Source of the DNA: Asanoa ferruginea
Lineage (GTDB): Bacteria; Actinomycetota; Actinomycetes; Mycobacteriales; Micromonosporaceae
NCBI RefSeq assembly: GCF_003387075.1
Contig: NZ_QUMQ01000001.1
Span: 7,440,001-7,504,000 of the forward strand
Length of the DNA: 64,000 bases
Reading direction: 5' to 3'
Shown: piece after piece, positions 49,020-58,442 of the stretch
Layout of the letters: every line of letters begins with the position of its first letter
Numbering within the stretch: the first letter of the stretch is position 1
The notes under the pieces: generated by a model
What the model was told of the DNA's origin: nothing
What the model saw: the letters and a program-made list of their open reading frames with translations, nothing else
Databases searched by the model: none
Program-made: the position numbers and the translations under genes

Positions 49020-50113
49020 GCTTCGCTCCCCTTCGTGGGCTGGACCCGAATCGGCAGGGGAAGCACCCCGGCCTCGGCCCACTGCTCCCGCAGCCGTACG
49101 ACGTCTGTGGCAGCGGCAGCGTCCAGCAACGCGATGCCGCAGTCGCCTCCCCCGGCGCCCGATGGCTTGGCCGCCGCGCCGATCGCCTCCGCCGCCGCGC
49201 AGAGCGCGGTGAGCTTGGCGGTGAAGATGCCGAGCCCAAAGTCGTCGTCCAGGTCGGCGAGCACCTGGCGAGCCCCCCGAACCTCGCTCAGCAGCGCGTC
49301 GTCGTCTCCATGGTCGAGAGCGTGGATCGCGGCCCGGACCCGCTCGTCACTGCGTGCAAGGAAGCTCGGCTGCGGCAAGCCCCGGCTTCGTAGCCGGCCG
49401 GCCAACACGGACGTCTTCGCCGGTTGGCCTGTCCACCCCACCTCCAGGGTCAGGTCGCGCGGCGGCGGCAGCATGCGCACGGCGAAGCCCGGCCACGGCG
49501 CGCACATGGCGCGCCCGATACCGTCCCGTAGCGCCATGTCGCGGACGGCGGCGCGGTCGGGTGCCTGGTAGGCGATCCATCCGCCCCAGGCGCTGGCAGC
49601 CAGATCGCCCCCGGACGATCCGGCGCCGGTCGCGAGCATGGACAGACGGAAGCGCTCGTCGGGAGACAGGTCCATGCCGGCACACGCGGCGACCGCGGTG
49701 ACGGTGGCGACCGTGACGGCGCCGCTCGAGCCCAGCCCGAACTTGACGCCGTCGCGGTGCAGGCGGCTGCTGATCGAGACATGCACCGCCGGAAGCGACT
49801 GGCCGCGCTCGGTCAGCAGCGCGTCGACCACCTCGATCGCCGACACCACGTGGCTGAGGTCGTGCTGCACGCGGCTGCGGTCGCCGTCGTCGATTCCCAC
49901 GAAACCGCCGTCGTGTCGCCGCAGCCGCGTCGGCCCGATGCACAGGTCGGATTCGACCACGGCGTCGGTGTCGCCGCCGGTCGACACCGTGGCGGTCACC
50001 TCCCGGTCCACGGCGACCAGGATCGCCGGGTGCCCGGGTTCGAGCACGGCGTACTCGCCGGCGATGAAGAGCTTGCCGGGAGCGCGCCGGCTGACCGTTC
50101 GCGGGCCTGTCAC
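49016..50113 (-). CDS. Phosphomevalonate kinase
   Basis: A 365-residue GHMP kinase. RRAPGKLFIAGEYAVLEPG opens it, the GHMP P-loop is KFGLGSSGAVTVATVTAV and the third motif is AKPSGAGGGDCGIALLD. It phosphorylates mevalonate-5-phosphate. GTG start overlaps the stop of diphosphomevalonate decarboxylase. In other actinomycete mevalonate clusters this gene is followed by a type II IPP isomerase, which is absent here; HMG-CoA reductase follows directly. Confidence 0.93.
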   Translation of the reverse strand: MTGPRTVSRRAPGKLFIAGEYAVLEPGHPAILVAVDREVTATVSTGGDTDAVVESDLCIGPTRLRRHDGGFVGIDDGDRSRVQHDLSHVVSAIEVVDALLTERGQSLPAVHVSISSRLHRDGVKFGLGSSGAVTVATVTAVAACAGMDLSPDERFRLSMLATGAGSSGGDLAASAWGGWIAYQAPDRAAVRDMALRDGIGRAMCAPWPGFAVRMLPPPRDLTLEVGWTGQPAKTSVLAGRLRSRGLPQPSFLARSDERVRAAIHALDHGDDDALLSEVRGARQVLADLDDDFGLGIFTAKLTALCAAAEAIGAAAKPSGAGGGDCGIALLDAAAATDVVRLREQWAEAGVLPLPIRVQPTKGSEA

Positions 50114-51111
50114 CGCTGGTACCGCGTTCGAAGTCCGGCGCCGGGCCCACGGCGGGCGGTGACTACCGCGGATCCGGGCGCGGCGGCGCGCACGGTCTCG
50201 GCGACCCGGGGCGCGTCCGCGGGGTGGCAGAGGACCTTGACGTTCGGCCCGGCGTCCATCGTCGCGTACGCCGACACCCCGTCAGCCCGCAGCAGCAGGA
50301 CACTGTCGAGCACGGCAACGGTGGCGGGCGACAGGTAGCGCACTGCCGGGCGCGCGGCGAGCATCGTGGCGTGCATACCAAGGGCGTTGCGCTCGGCGAT
50401 CTCGCCGACCTCGTCAAGGTCGCCGCGGCGCAGCGCTGTGCGCATCGCGGCCAGGTCGGTCCGGCTCGCCTGCACCCACGGCCAGTAGAGCGGCGACGTC
50501 TCCACGGTTAGCCGCATCGCCGCGCGGCTCGACACCGGCTTCGGGCCGGCGTTCACCACCGCGATCACCAGTGCCGGGTCGAAGTCGGGCACCGACAACG
50601 GCTCGGCGTAGGCGTTGAGGTCCGCGTCCGCGGAGATACCCCGGCTCGCGTAACAGATCGCGAAACCGCCGAAGACCGACCGGGCCGCCGACGCGGATCC
50701 ACGCCGAGCCAGGCGCGACAACGCAGTGGGATCGAGATCGAGACCGTACGCCGCGCCGGCGGCGACGGCCAGGGCGGCGAACCCACTCGCCGACGAGGCG
50801 AGCCCGGCTCCGGTGGGTACGGCGTTGCGGGTATCCACCGTGGCCGCCTCGGACCGTCCGGCCAACTCCCGGACGAGATCGAGAAACGCGGTGATGCGTT
50901 GCCGTGGCTCGCCTTCCGCGGCTGCGCCGTCGAGCGTCACCCGATCTGCCCGCTCGTCGGGGCTGACCCGGACGGTGGTCACGGTCGGGAACACGTCCAA
51001 CGTCATCGAGAGGCTGTCAGCGTTGGGGATCACCAGCTTCTCGTCACGCTTGCCCCAGTACTTGATCAGCGCGATGTTGGGGTGGGCGACGGCCGTGTGG
51101 TCAACTGCCAT
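50110..51111 (-). CDS. Diphosphomevalonate decarboxylase
   Basis: A 333-residue GHMP-superfamily decarboxylase. AHPNIALIKYWGKRDEKLVIPNA is the hallmark N-terminus, GAGLASSASGFAALAVAA the P-loop and ATMDAGPNVKVL the acid motif. It converts mevalonate diphosphate to IPP. ATG overlaps the mevalonate kinase stop by 11 bases. The upstream neighbour is mevalonate kinase and the downstream neighbour phosphomevalonate kinase, the usual order. Confidence 0.94.
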   Translation of the reverse strand: MAVDHTAVAHPNIALIKYWGKRDEKLVIPNADSLSMTLDVFPTVTTVRVSPDERADRVTLDGAAAEGEPRQRITAFLDLVRELAGRSEAATVDTRNAVPTGAGLASSASGFAALAVAAGAAYGLDLDPTALSRLARRGSASAARSVFGGFAICYASRGISADADLNAYAEPLSVPDFDPALVIAVVNAGPKPVSSRAAMRLTVETSPLYWPWVQASRTDLAAMRTALRRGDLDEVGEIAERNALGMHATMLAARPAVRYLSPATVAVLDSVLLLRADGVSAYATMDAGPNVKVLCHPADAPRVAETVRAAAPGSAVVTARRGPGAGLRTRYQR

Positions 51112-52186
51112 GGGTCGCGAACCTCCCCACCGGCACGAGCCAACTGCGGGTGGCGCCGGCGGTGCGGAGTCGTTCAGCGACCGCGCCGGCGCTCGCCAGG
51201 TCGGCCGCCAGCGCGATCATGCAGCCACCCAGCCCGCCGCCACTGACCTTGGCGCCCAACCCGCCGGCCGCGAGAGCCGCGTCGACCATGGAGTCGATCT
51301 GACCCGTGCTGATCCCGATCTCGCGCAGCAGTCGGTGGTTCTCGGTCAGGCGCTCACCGAAGTCGGCGACCCGGCCGCGCCCGAGGTCGTACAAAGCTCC
51401 GATCGTCAGGCTCGACACCTGGCGAACGAACGCGTCCAATTCCTGCGGAGCGCGCTGAAACCTGTCGCGCAACAGCTCCACCGCATCCTTGGTGTTGCCG
51501 GCCACGCCGCTGTCCGCAATGACGAAGATCCCGTCGAAGCCCCAGGGCCGATGCACGTCAGAGGCGGAGGTCCAGCGGCGAGAGTTGGTCGCAGCGTAGT
51601 CAGCGACTGCGATGGGCAGTTCGCGTGCCGCGCCGTCGCGGAAGTAGAGCGCGGATGTCGCGCCGGCGGCGAGGGCGTCGATGCCGCTCGCGCGGCCGTG
51701 TGCCAACGTTTCTGAAACCTGCACGAGATCGAATACCGCGCGGGCGTCTAGCCTGCGGTCGAAAAGGTCCGCCAGCGCGAGTACCGCAGCGCGCGCGCAT
51801 GCGGCGCTCGAGCCGAGTCCAGCGCCCCGCGGCACGGCTGAGTCGATGAGCACGTTGACGGACATCCGTTCCGTGACGGCGGTTCGCTCCTTGAAGACCG
51901 ACACGAGCTCCTCCAGGTCGGCCGAGCCGAAGGGCGTCGCGGACGTGCCGCCCGATCCGCTGACGGCGAATGAGACCCGGTCCGCGCTGTCGCCCGGATC
52001 CGTGCGCCGGGTGGCCGTCGCGGTCGCCGCCAACTGCGGAACGGGGATGGCCAATGCGGGTGCGCCATAGACGACCGCGTGCTCCCCGAGCAGGATGGCT
52101 TTGCCGTGGGCGCGCCCGATACCGACGCGGGTGCCTTCAGCCGGTTGGCGGCCTGTGAAGGTGAGTGATTTCGCGGTCGACATCAC
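51101..52186 (-). CDS. Mevalonate kinase
   Basis: A 361-residue GHMP kinase. GRAHGKAILLGEHAVVYGAPA is the first motif, PRGAGLGSSAACARAAVLA the P-loop and GAKVSGGGLGGCMIALA the third motif. It phosphorylates mevalonate. ATG (one of two in tandem) overlaps the stop of the prenyl diphosphate synthase (ATGA). The operon order is prenyl synthase, mevalonate kinase, decarboxylase, phosphomevalonate kinase, HMG-CoA reductase, HMG-CoA synthase, ABBA prenyltransferase. Confidence 0.94.
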   Translation of the reverse strand: MMSTAKSLTFTGRQPAEGTRVGIGRAHGKAILLGEHAVVYGAPALAIPVPQLAATATATRRTDPGDSADRVSFAVSGSGGTSATPFGSADLEELVSVFKERTAVTERMSVNVLIDSAVPRGAGLGSSAACARAAVLALADLFDRRLDARAVFDLVQVSETLAHGRASGIDALAAGATSALYFRDGAARELPIAVADYAATNSRRWTSASDVHRPWGFDGIFVIADSGVAGNTKDAVELLRDRFQRAPQELDAFVRQVSSLTIGALYDLGRGRVADFGERLTENHRLLREIGISTGQIDSMVDAALAAGGLGAKVSGGGLGGCMIALAADLASAGAVAERLRTAGATRSWLVPVGRFATHGS

Positions 52187-53271
52187 TGCGTCCGCTGCGT
52201 CGCCTTGATCGCCATCTCGGCGAGCTGGTGTTTCGCGTAGGCGGTGGCGGTGCTCGCCTCCAGTGCGACCATGGCGCGTTCCGACAGGTGCGCGATCTCC
52301 GACTCGATCTGGTCCACGGCACCGATGTCGACGAGGATTGCGCGGACACGCGCTAGGTCTTCGCCGGAGAGCTTTCGACCCACCTTTTCCCTGAGGAAAC
52401 GCGCCGCGTCGGGATCGCGTTCGTCCCCGAGCTTGAGTGCCGTCGCGAGCAGCACCGTGCGCTTGCCCTCGCGCAGGTCGTCACCCGAGGGCTTGCCCGT
52501 CACGGCCGGATCGCCGAACACACCGAGCAGGTCGTCACGAAGCTGGAACGCGATCCCGATGTCGGCCCCGAATGCCCGGTAGGCGGCCACGAGATCAGCG
52601 TCCGCGCCAGCGATGGCAGCGCCGAAGTGCAGCGGGCGTTCCACCGTGTACGAGGCCGTCTTGTAGCGGATGACACTGCGCGCCTGGTCGACGTCTTCGT
52701 TGCCGCTCATCTGGGTGATCAGGTCGTTGAGTTGGCCGTACATGACCTCGGTGCGGACCGCCGACCAGACCGGGGAGATGCGGGTATGCGCGTCTTCCGG
52801 CAGCCCTGATGAACGGACCAGGACGTCGGCCCAGATCAGCGCGAGGTCGCCGATCAGGATCGCGGTGCCGTTGCCGAAGGTCTCGGGATCTCCCGAGAAG
52901 CCCCACGCCCGGTGCCGCTCGGCGTAGGCCACGTGCGCGGCCGGGCGGCCACGGCGGGTCCGGGATGCGTCGATGATGTCGTCGTGGATCAGTCCGGATG
53001 CGTGCAGCAACTCGAAGCCCGCGCAGGCGGTGAGCACCGCGCCCGCGACCGGGGCTTCCGGGTCACCGCCTGCGCCCAGCCAACCCAGCCAGGCGAAGGC
53101 CGGCCGGAGGCGCTTGCCACCGCGCATCACGAAGCTCTCGAGCTCCGCCACGGTTGCGGCGAAGTCACTTCCGAAAACGTCTGCTTCCGCGCGCCGCGCG
53201 GTGAAGAAGTCCCGCATCGCGACATCGACAGCGGCGGCGCTCAGTGCGGCATCGAGATAGCTGACCGTCAT
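52183..53271 (-). CDS. Trans-polyprenyl diphosphate synthase (copy 2), first gene of the mevalonate operon
   Basis: A protein of about 362 residues. LIHDDIIDASRTRRGRPA is the first Asp-rich motif and FQLRDDLLGVFGD the second; RGGKRLRPAFAW precedes them. It makes GPP, FPP or GGPP; with an ABBA enzyme in the same operon the product is likely the donor used there. ATG at 53271 (MTVSYLDAAL) is preferred over the longer frame to 53349. Upstream lies ACTACTCG site D (53347-53366) and, further, the StrR-type operator at 53435. Confidence 0.92.
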   Translation of the reverse strand: MTVSYLDAALSAAAVDVAMRDFFTARRAEADVFGSDFAATVAELESFVMRGGKRLRPAFAWLGWLGAGGDPEAPVAGAVLTACAGFELLHASGLIHDDIIDASRTRRGRPAAHVAYAERHRAWGFSGDPETFGNGTAILIGDLALIWADVLVRSSGLPEDAHTRISPVWSAVRTEVMYGQLNDLITQMSGNEDVDQARSVIRYKTASYTVERPLHFGAAIAGADADLVAAYRAFGADIGIAFQLRDDLLGVFGDPAVTGKPSGDDLREGKRTVLLATALKLGDERDPDAARFLREKVGRKLSGEDLARVRAILVDIGAVDQIESEIAHLSERAMVALEASTATAYAKHQLAEMAIKATQRTQ

Positions 53272-53346
53272 TGTCTTTTCCCCAGCCGGGGCGCCCAATA
53301 CCGGATCGACATGGTACGACGGTAAGCGCCGGATGGGGGCAGTGCC

Positions 53347-53366
53347 CACTACTCGCGCGAGTAGTG
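53347..53366. promoter_or_regulatory. Perfect 20-bp palindrome of the ACTACTCG family, site D
   Basis: CACTACTCGC (53347-53356) followed by GCGAGTAGTG (53357-53366) is a perfect 20-base palindrome, 76 bases upstream of the mevalonate operon start. It is the most symmetric example of the repeat family found in this window. Confidence 0.7.
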
Positions 53367-53434
53367 CAGGCTAGCAACGGCAACCCCGCTACGTCGCTGC
53401 GGATACCCGTATAACTGAGTAGGCCCGTACATCC

Positions 53435-53473
53435 ACGTTGTTCAACTGACGGGTTTGGACAGTTGAACAACGT
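53435..53473. promoter_or_regulatory. 14-bp inverted repeat matching the StrR/NovG operator
   Basis: ACGTTGTTCAACTG (53435-53448) and CAGTTGAACAACGT (53460-53473) are perfect arms with an 11-base spacer. The core GTTCAACTG-N11-CAGTTGAAC fits the published StrR/NovG consensus GTTCRACTG-N11-CRGTYGAAC. It lies 38 bases before the LAL regulator start (53511) and about 165 bases before the mevalonate operon. The window encodes a StrR-like protein at 19903-20919. Confidence 0.8.
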
Positions 53474-53510
53474 ACGCGGACGAATCTCCAGAGAAACGCG
53501 GGGTGGCAGC

Positions 53511-55988
53511 ATGAATGCCTTGGTGGGGCGCGATCATATACTGTCCTCATTGGTCGGACAATTGGACGCCACCCGGCAAGGAAAAGGCGGCTGCGTGGTG
53601 GTCGAAGGACCGTTCGGCAGTGGGAAGACCCATGTGCTGAAGGCCGCCGCCATGGAGGGCGCCGAACGCGGCCTGACCGTGGTCGCCGGCCGGACCAGCG
53701 TCACCGACCAACCGATCCCCATCCACTTGCTGATCAACTTCCTCCGGCACGCGACTGCGGATCAGGCCGACATCGATGACCTGCTACGCCCGGGAACCAA
53801 CCCGTTCTGGCTGATCGACCGGGTCGGCGAGCTCACGGCACGCGCGGCACGCCAGCATCCACTCCTCGTCGTCCTGGACGATGCCCAGCGCATCGATGAC
53901 GTGAGCGCTCTGGCGCTTCGCGGGCTGGTGCAGTCGCTGGCGTCGGCACCGGTGCTCTGGCTGCTCGCCCGACGCCCGATACATAGCCAACCGTTGGCCC
54001 AGTCGGTCTTCGAGTGGCTGATCGACCATGCCGCCACGCGCCACCACCTCGACACACTTACCGAACAGGCCGTGACCGAGCTGTGCACCTCCTTCCTGGG
54101 AGCTCGGCCGGACTCATCCGTACTCGGCTGGGCCGCCCGCTGCGACGGCAACCCGTGGCTGATGGAGAACGTCTTCAGCGCGCTCATCAAAGCGGGGCAG
54201 ATGATCATCACGGACGGGGCGGCGTCCGTGGTAGCCGAGCACCTGCCCGACGGCGTACGCACTCTGGTCCACGACCTCATTGATGGCTTCTCGCCCGCAA
54301 TCCGTCAACTCCTCGTGGCCGGCAGCCGGGCCGGTGGCACGTTCACGGCCGCCGAGGCGGCAGAGGTGGTAGGCGACTCGTCCCTCGATTTGTCCTCCGC
54401 GGTGGAGGAGGCGGTGCGGGTCGGCTTGATCCGAGACGTCGGTGCCGACCTCGCGTTCCATCACCCGGTGATCCAAGAAGCACTCCGGGCCGAGGCGCCT
54501 CCCTCGGCTCCCCTGATCCGTCCTTTGCCACCGCCGTGCGGCTGCGAGGAGCTGACGACCGCGGCCATCGCTCTTCTCGGACGAATCGATGATGGTCCGC
54601 GCACGCTCGCGCGTGCCCTGCGGCTGCTCGCCAGTGCGGGACGCGGCGGTGAGGCCCACCGCCTCGCGGACCTCGCCCTGCGTTCCGGCCTCGAGCCGGC
54701 GGCCGAGGCACGCCTGGTGCTCGATCTGGCGCCGGGGTTGCGGGACGCCGGCGGGACCGGCGCAGCGGCGGCGTTGCTCGCCCGGACGCTGGCAAGGGGG
54801 GACATCTGCGAGCTGGACCGAGCCAAACTTAACCGGGCGCTCGCGGAGGAAGCGGAGCCTACCGGCGGCGCGGCGCCGCCCTGGCGTAGCCGGTGGAACA
54901 GCCTGCGGCACGGTGATTCGTGTGAACGCCCGCTGTGGACCTGGCTGGTCCGCGGTCTCGTCGCCGCCGACCAGTTCGACGAGGCGGCCGCGGTCCTCGA
55001 CGCGGTCCGACAGGAGGCGCGGGAGCGGGACGCGACATTGTCAGCGTCCCTCTGGCATGGCCATCGAGCCGAGCTGCTGGTCGCCCTCGGACAGATCAAC
55101 GAGGCCCGGTCTGCGGCCGAGACCGCACTTCGGCTCGCCGACCGGTCGGCTCCCGAGGATGCGGTGCCGGCACACGCCGTGCTGGCCGGGGTCAGCCTGC
55201 ATTACGGCGATCTTGTCGCGGCCGGCGACCACCTCCGCACAACCGAGCGGCTGACCACCGTGATGACGGCGGACCAGGCGCGGGTCGACTGGGCCCGCGC
55301 GCGACTCCACGCCGCCAGCGGACGGCCGGCGACGATGGTTCAATCCCTCGTCGACACAGCCGGGCACATCGCGCTCGACCCGTTGTTGTTCACTGAGACG
55401 CCGACGGCGGCGGCGGCGGTCATCCGGCAGGCCAAGCAGGCGGGGCTCCGAGCTGAGGCGCAACGGGCGGCCGACTTGGCCGCACTGACCGCGCGGCGCA
55501 ATCCCGCGGTGCAGTCGTTGGCCGCCGGCGCCGCTCATGCCGACGGTCTCCTGCACGACGACCCGGTCGCGCTGCACCGCGCGGCAGACCTCTACCGGCT
55601 CGCGGGGCGTCCGCTGGCGGCCGGCGTCGGACTCGAGGATGCGGCGCGGGTGGCACGCAGTGTGCAGGGCGGCAATCCGTCGGTGCGCCTGCTCGAGAAG
55701 TCGGCGGCGCACAACGTACGCCGGCTGGGGCCGGAACGCCCTAAGTCAGGCTGGGAAAGCCTGACCAGTGCGGAGCTTCGCGTCGTACGCGCAATCGTCG
55801 ACGGCAGGACCAACAGGGAGGCCGCAAGCATGCTGTTCCTGTCACCCCATACCGTCGACACTCATCTTCGGCGAGTGTTCTCGAAGCTCGCGATCAAGAG
55901 TCGCGTCGAACTGACCAAGCGCTTCATCGCGCACGAAGCACACCCCGCGATGCTCGCCAGCGCGCCGCAGTCGGGCTCGGCCAGCTGA
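53511..55988 (+). CDS. LAL-family (AAA ATPase/LuxR) transcriptional regulator 1
   Basis: A protein of about 825 residues. The N-terminal Walker A is GPFGSGKTHVLKA and Walker B is LLVVLDDAQRIDD. A long middle region of TPR-like helices follows. The C-terminal LuxR helix-turn-helix is LTSAELRVVRAIVDGRTNREAASMLFLSPHTVDTHLRRVFSKL. LAL proteins are ATP-dependent activators of natural product clusters. The ATG at 53511 follows GGGGTGG; a TTG at 53463 overlaps the StrR-type repeat and is less likely. It is divergent from the mevalonate operon. A hairpin terminates it together with the convergent gene at 55996. Confidence 0.88.
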   Translation: MNALVGRDHILSSLVGQLDATRQGKGGCVVVEGPFGSGKTHVLKAAAMEGAERGLTVVAGRTSVTDQPIPIHLLINFLRHATADQADIDDLLRPGTNPFWLIDRVGELTARAARQHPLLVVLDDAQRIDDVSALALRGLVQSLASAPVLWLLARRPIHSQPLAQSVFEWLIDHAATRHHLDTLTEQAVTELCTSFLGARPDSSVLGWAARCDGNPWLMENVFSALIKAGQMIITDGAASVVAEHLPDGVRTLVHDLIDGFSPAIRQLLVAGSRAGGTFTAAEAAEVVGDSSLDLSSAVEEAVRVGLIRDVGADLAFHHPVIQEALRAEAPPSAPLIRPLPPPCGCEELTTAAIALLGRIDDGPRTLARALRLLASAGRGGEAHRLADLALRSGLEPAAEARLVLDLAPGLRDAGGTGAAAALLARTLARGDICELDRAKLNRALAEEAEPTGGAAPPWRSRWNSLRHGDSCERPLWTWLVRGLVAADQFDEAAAVLDAVRQEARERDATLSASLWHGHRAELLVALGQINEARSAAETALRLADRSAPEDAVPAHAVLAGVSLHYGDLVAAGDHLRTTERLTTVMTADQARVDWARARLHAASGRPATMVQSLVDTAGHIALDPLLFTETPTAAAAVIRQAKQAGLRAEAQRAADLAALTARRNPAVQSLAAGAAHADGLLHDDPVALHRAADLYRLAGRPLAAGVGLEDAARVARSVQGGNPSVRLLEKSAAHNVRRLGPERPKSGWESLTSAELRVVRAIVDGRTNREAASMLFLSPHTVDTHLRRVFSKLAIKSRVELTKRFIAHEAHPAMLASAPQSGSAS

Positions 55989-56006
55989 CCGGCGGTCAGC
56001 TGGCCG
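55978..56006. terminator. 13-bp hairpin with 3-base loop between convergent LAL genes
   Basis: CGGCCAGCTGACC (55978-55990) pairs with GGTCAGCTGGCCG (55994-56006). It covers the stops of both convergent regulator genes, so it probably ends both transcripts. Confidence 0.8.
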
Positions 56007-58056
56007 CTCCGTGCGCGTGACCGGCCCGGTAGTTCGCGTCCTCGTCCATCGAGTAGACCGCGGCCGTTCCCGTGTAGGTCGCCGCACCGCGAACGAGTTC
56101 GACACGGGTTCCGATGCCCAGCTTCTTGTAGATCTTCCTCAGGTGGTAATTGACCGTGTGCTGCGACAGATGCACCTGCTTGGCTATCTGCCGGTTGGTC
56201 AGGCCGACGCTGACCAGATAGGCGATGCGTTGCTCCATATCGGAAAGCGTCGACCAACACGCGGCGAGCGGCGAGCCCACGACTTCGGAATATGGCCCAG
56301 CGCCCTGCCGACCGTCCACCGGGGCCTTGGCCGCGTAGAGCTTGGCGAGCTCCTCGGTCGCCAGGGCAACCGAGATCGGGTCGGGCGACTGCACGATGAT
56401 CAGCGACAAGGCGGCCGGAGCACTGTTGGCGAGCGCGTTGGCGTGCATGGCGGTCAGCCCGACGACTGAGAAGCCAGGGTTGTCGCCTGCGAGACCGTTC
56501 ACCGTTTCCAGAACGCTTCGCTCGAGCTGCGAGTCGCTTACGTCACGCGCCAGAAGAACCAGGAATGCTGCGGCGCTCGGCACCTCGATATACAGGCTCG
56601 GCAGCGTCGGGAGGCAGCGGTATTTGCTGGACAAGAGCTGCGCTCCCGCGCGCGGTCCCGCCCGCTTCACCGCGATGAGCACTTCCGTCCACGCGTATTG
56701 CGCAGAATCGAGCACGGCATGCCGCGCCAAGCCTTCTTGCGCAAGCTGCGAATATCCTTCAGCTCGTGGTAGGTCTCCCATGTAGAAGGAGGCGATGCTG
56801 AGCACCGAGTATGCCAAGGGTAGAAGCATCGGAACTGCGTCATGCCCCATTGCGGCGGTCGCAGCCGCCGCCTCGCTGCGCGCATCTCCGATTCGGCCTG
56901 CCTGGAGATAGAGCCGTGCTCGCATCACCGCTGGGGCGGCCGTCCAGACCGGCAACGGAAGTGAACGCAACCCGGCTTCCACATCGCTAATCAGAGCTTC
57001 GGCCTTCTCGAACTCGCGAAGATTCGCAAATTTGCCGGCCAGCGCAAGCTGGAAATGGAGGCGCCATACCGGATCTGCACCTTCACCGTAATGCACGGCG
57101 GCGCGCCCCAGGCTCATTCCTTCCACCAGCTCGCCCAGGCGCCACAACCTGTTGGACCGCGTCATGAGCGCCATTGACGCAGCGATGTCACCCTGTTGGC
57201 TTCCCCGTTCCTGCAGGATCTGAGCTGACATCCGCTCGGCTTCATCGCTGTCGAGCAGCGAGTAACCGAGGATCAGCGACGCTTCCGCGTCGAGGCGAGC
57301 AGCGGCGGAGCTGCCCGGGCTGGCCAAAACCTCGCGGGCGACCCGGACGCCCGCTGTCGCATCCCCGCTGATCACGAGGCGATGTGCGGTCGAGCATGAT
57401 CCGCCGGTGTCCTGTCTGACCAGAATGGACGACGTGTTCGAGCGCTCACCACTCCACGGCCGGTGGTCGTAGCGATGGTCGTGCGGCGCCGACAGCCCAA
57501 TGGCCTCACGCCGCAGCGTTTCCCGGATCGGCGCCGGCATCGACGCGATCGTCCCCTGCAGGAGAAAGTCGCTCTGGAAGGCGAGCCGGTGCGCGGCGGC
57601 GATGATGAACCCGGCCGCCATCGCCTCCTCCAGTGGCGAGAGCAGGGTGGCGGCTGGTCGATCCAACATTCTGGAGACATCCTCCAACATGAATGATCGT
57701 CCGAGCGTCGCCGCGACCTTGAGGAAATGTTGGCAGCCGGCGGTCAAGTCGCTCAGCTGACGCTTCACCACGTCGAGAATGCGGCGTGGCACCCGGCGTT
57801 CGACCAGTTGGATTTTTCCGCTGCTCTCTCGGACTAGCCCTTCCTCGGTGAGTCCGAGCACGAACTCGGTCAGCATTTGGCGGCTGCCACCGGCGCCGGC
57901 CGCGAACTCGATGAGCTCGCGATCCGCCTCGACTCCGAGGATGTCCCGCAGGGTCTCCCCGTCCTGCGACCCGTTCAACATCGGCCCCCCGACGTTTGTT
58001 ACCTTACTTATCGGCGATTTCTCTTTTTCGTTACGCGCTGCACGTCCCGTTGTCAT
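55996..58056 (-). CDS. LAL-related regulator lacking the N-terminal ATPase core
   Basis: A 686-residue protein. It starts within what is normally the C-terminal part of the LAL ATPase region: MLTEFVLGLTEEGLVRE and VPRRILDVVKRQLSDLTAGCQHFLKVAATLGRSF match that segment of full-length LAL proteins, but no Walker A or B motif is present. It ends with the LuxR helix-turn-helix LSDMEQRIAYLVSVGLTNRQIAKQVHLSQHTVNYHLRKIYKKLG. So DNA binding is retained while ATP control is lost. A 386-base AT-richer gap lies upstream. It is convergent with LAL 1. Gene decay is unlikely given its intact length. Confidence 0.8.
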   Translation of the reverse strand: MTTGRAARNEKEKSPISKVTNVGGPMLNGSQDGETLRDILGVEADRELIEFAAGAGGSRQMLTEFVLGLTEEGLVRESSGKIQLVERRVPRRILDVVKRQLSDLTAGCQHFLKVAATLGRSFMLEDVSRMLDRPAATLLSPLEEAMAAGFIIAAAHRLAFQSDFLLQGTIASMPAPIRETLRREAIGLSAPHDHRYDHRPWSGERSNTSSILVRQDTGGSCSTAHRLVISGDATAGVRVAREVLASPGSSAAARLDAEASLILGYSLLDSDEAERMSAQILQERGSQQGDIAASMALMTRSNRLWRLGELVEGMSLGRAAVHYGEGADPVWRLHFQLALAGKFANLREFEKAEALISDVEAGLRSLPLPVWTAAPAVMRARLYLQAGRIGDARSEAAAATAAMGHDAVPMLLPLAYSVLSIASFYMGDLPRAEGYSQLAQEGLARHAVLDSAQYAWTEVLIAVKRAGPRAGAQLLSSKYRCLPTLPSLYIEVPSAAAFLVLLARDVSDSQLERSVLETVNGLAGDNPGFSVVGLTAMHANALANSAPAALSLIIVQSPDPISVALATEELAKLYAAKAPVDGRQGAGPYSEVVGSPLAACWSTLSDMEQRIAYLVSVGLTNRQIAKQVHLSQHTVNYHLRKIYKKLGIGTRVELVRGAATYTGTAAVYSMDEDANYRAGHAHGAAS

Positions 58057-58442
58057 AATCCCCCCGAGATTATGCGCAAAACCCGAACTTGACGGCTGTC
58101 CACGAATTTGATCATCGTAGCACAGGCGATGTCGACGATCTATCTCTTATCTGGCAGCCCAATGCCTGGCGCTTGGCACGTCTCACTGCGAACCCGTAGA
58201 ATGCCGGTCAGCCCCTGCCGATATCGGACAGAAGCCGGCAATTGCCATCATCGATTCTCCACCCCCATCGGCCTGTGACGCGGGTTACTCTATTCGACCT
58301 CTATAGAGTGCGGTCTACAACAGATGGAGTACCGCGCCTGAAGTAGTCGGCGGCACAAATTGTCTTCATACGTATGTCGACGTGGGCGACAACCAAAACG
58401 AGCATTGAGACGTTGGGTTCAATGACGCGTGAGGGAGAAGAG
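58057..58442. promoter_or_regulatory. Intergenic region with palindromes, upstream of MMPL2 and the truncated LAL
   Basis: This 386-base region between divergent genes holds no convincing ORF and is AT-richer than its surroundings. ACTCTAT (58288-58294) and ATAGAGT (58304-58310) form 7-base arms, with the inner palindrome CTCTATAGAG at 58300-58309; these could be an operator for the exporter gene. GAAGTAGTCGG near 58340 resembles a single ACTACTCG arm but has no partner. Confidence 0.5.
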
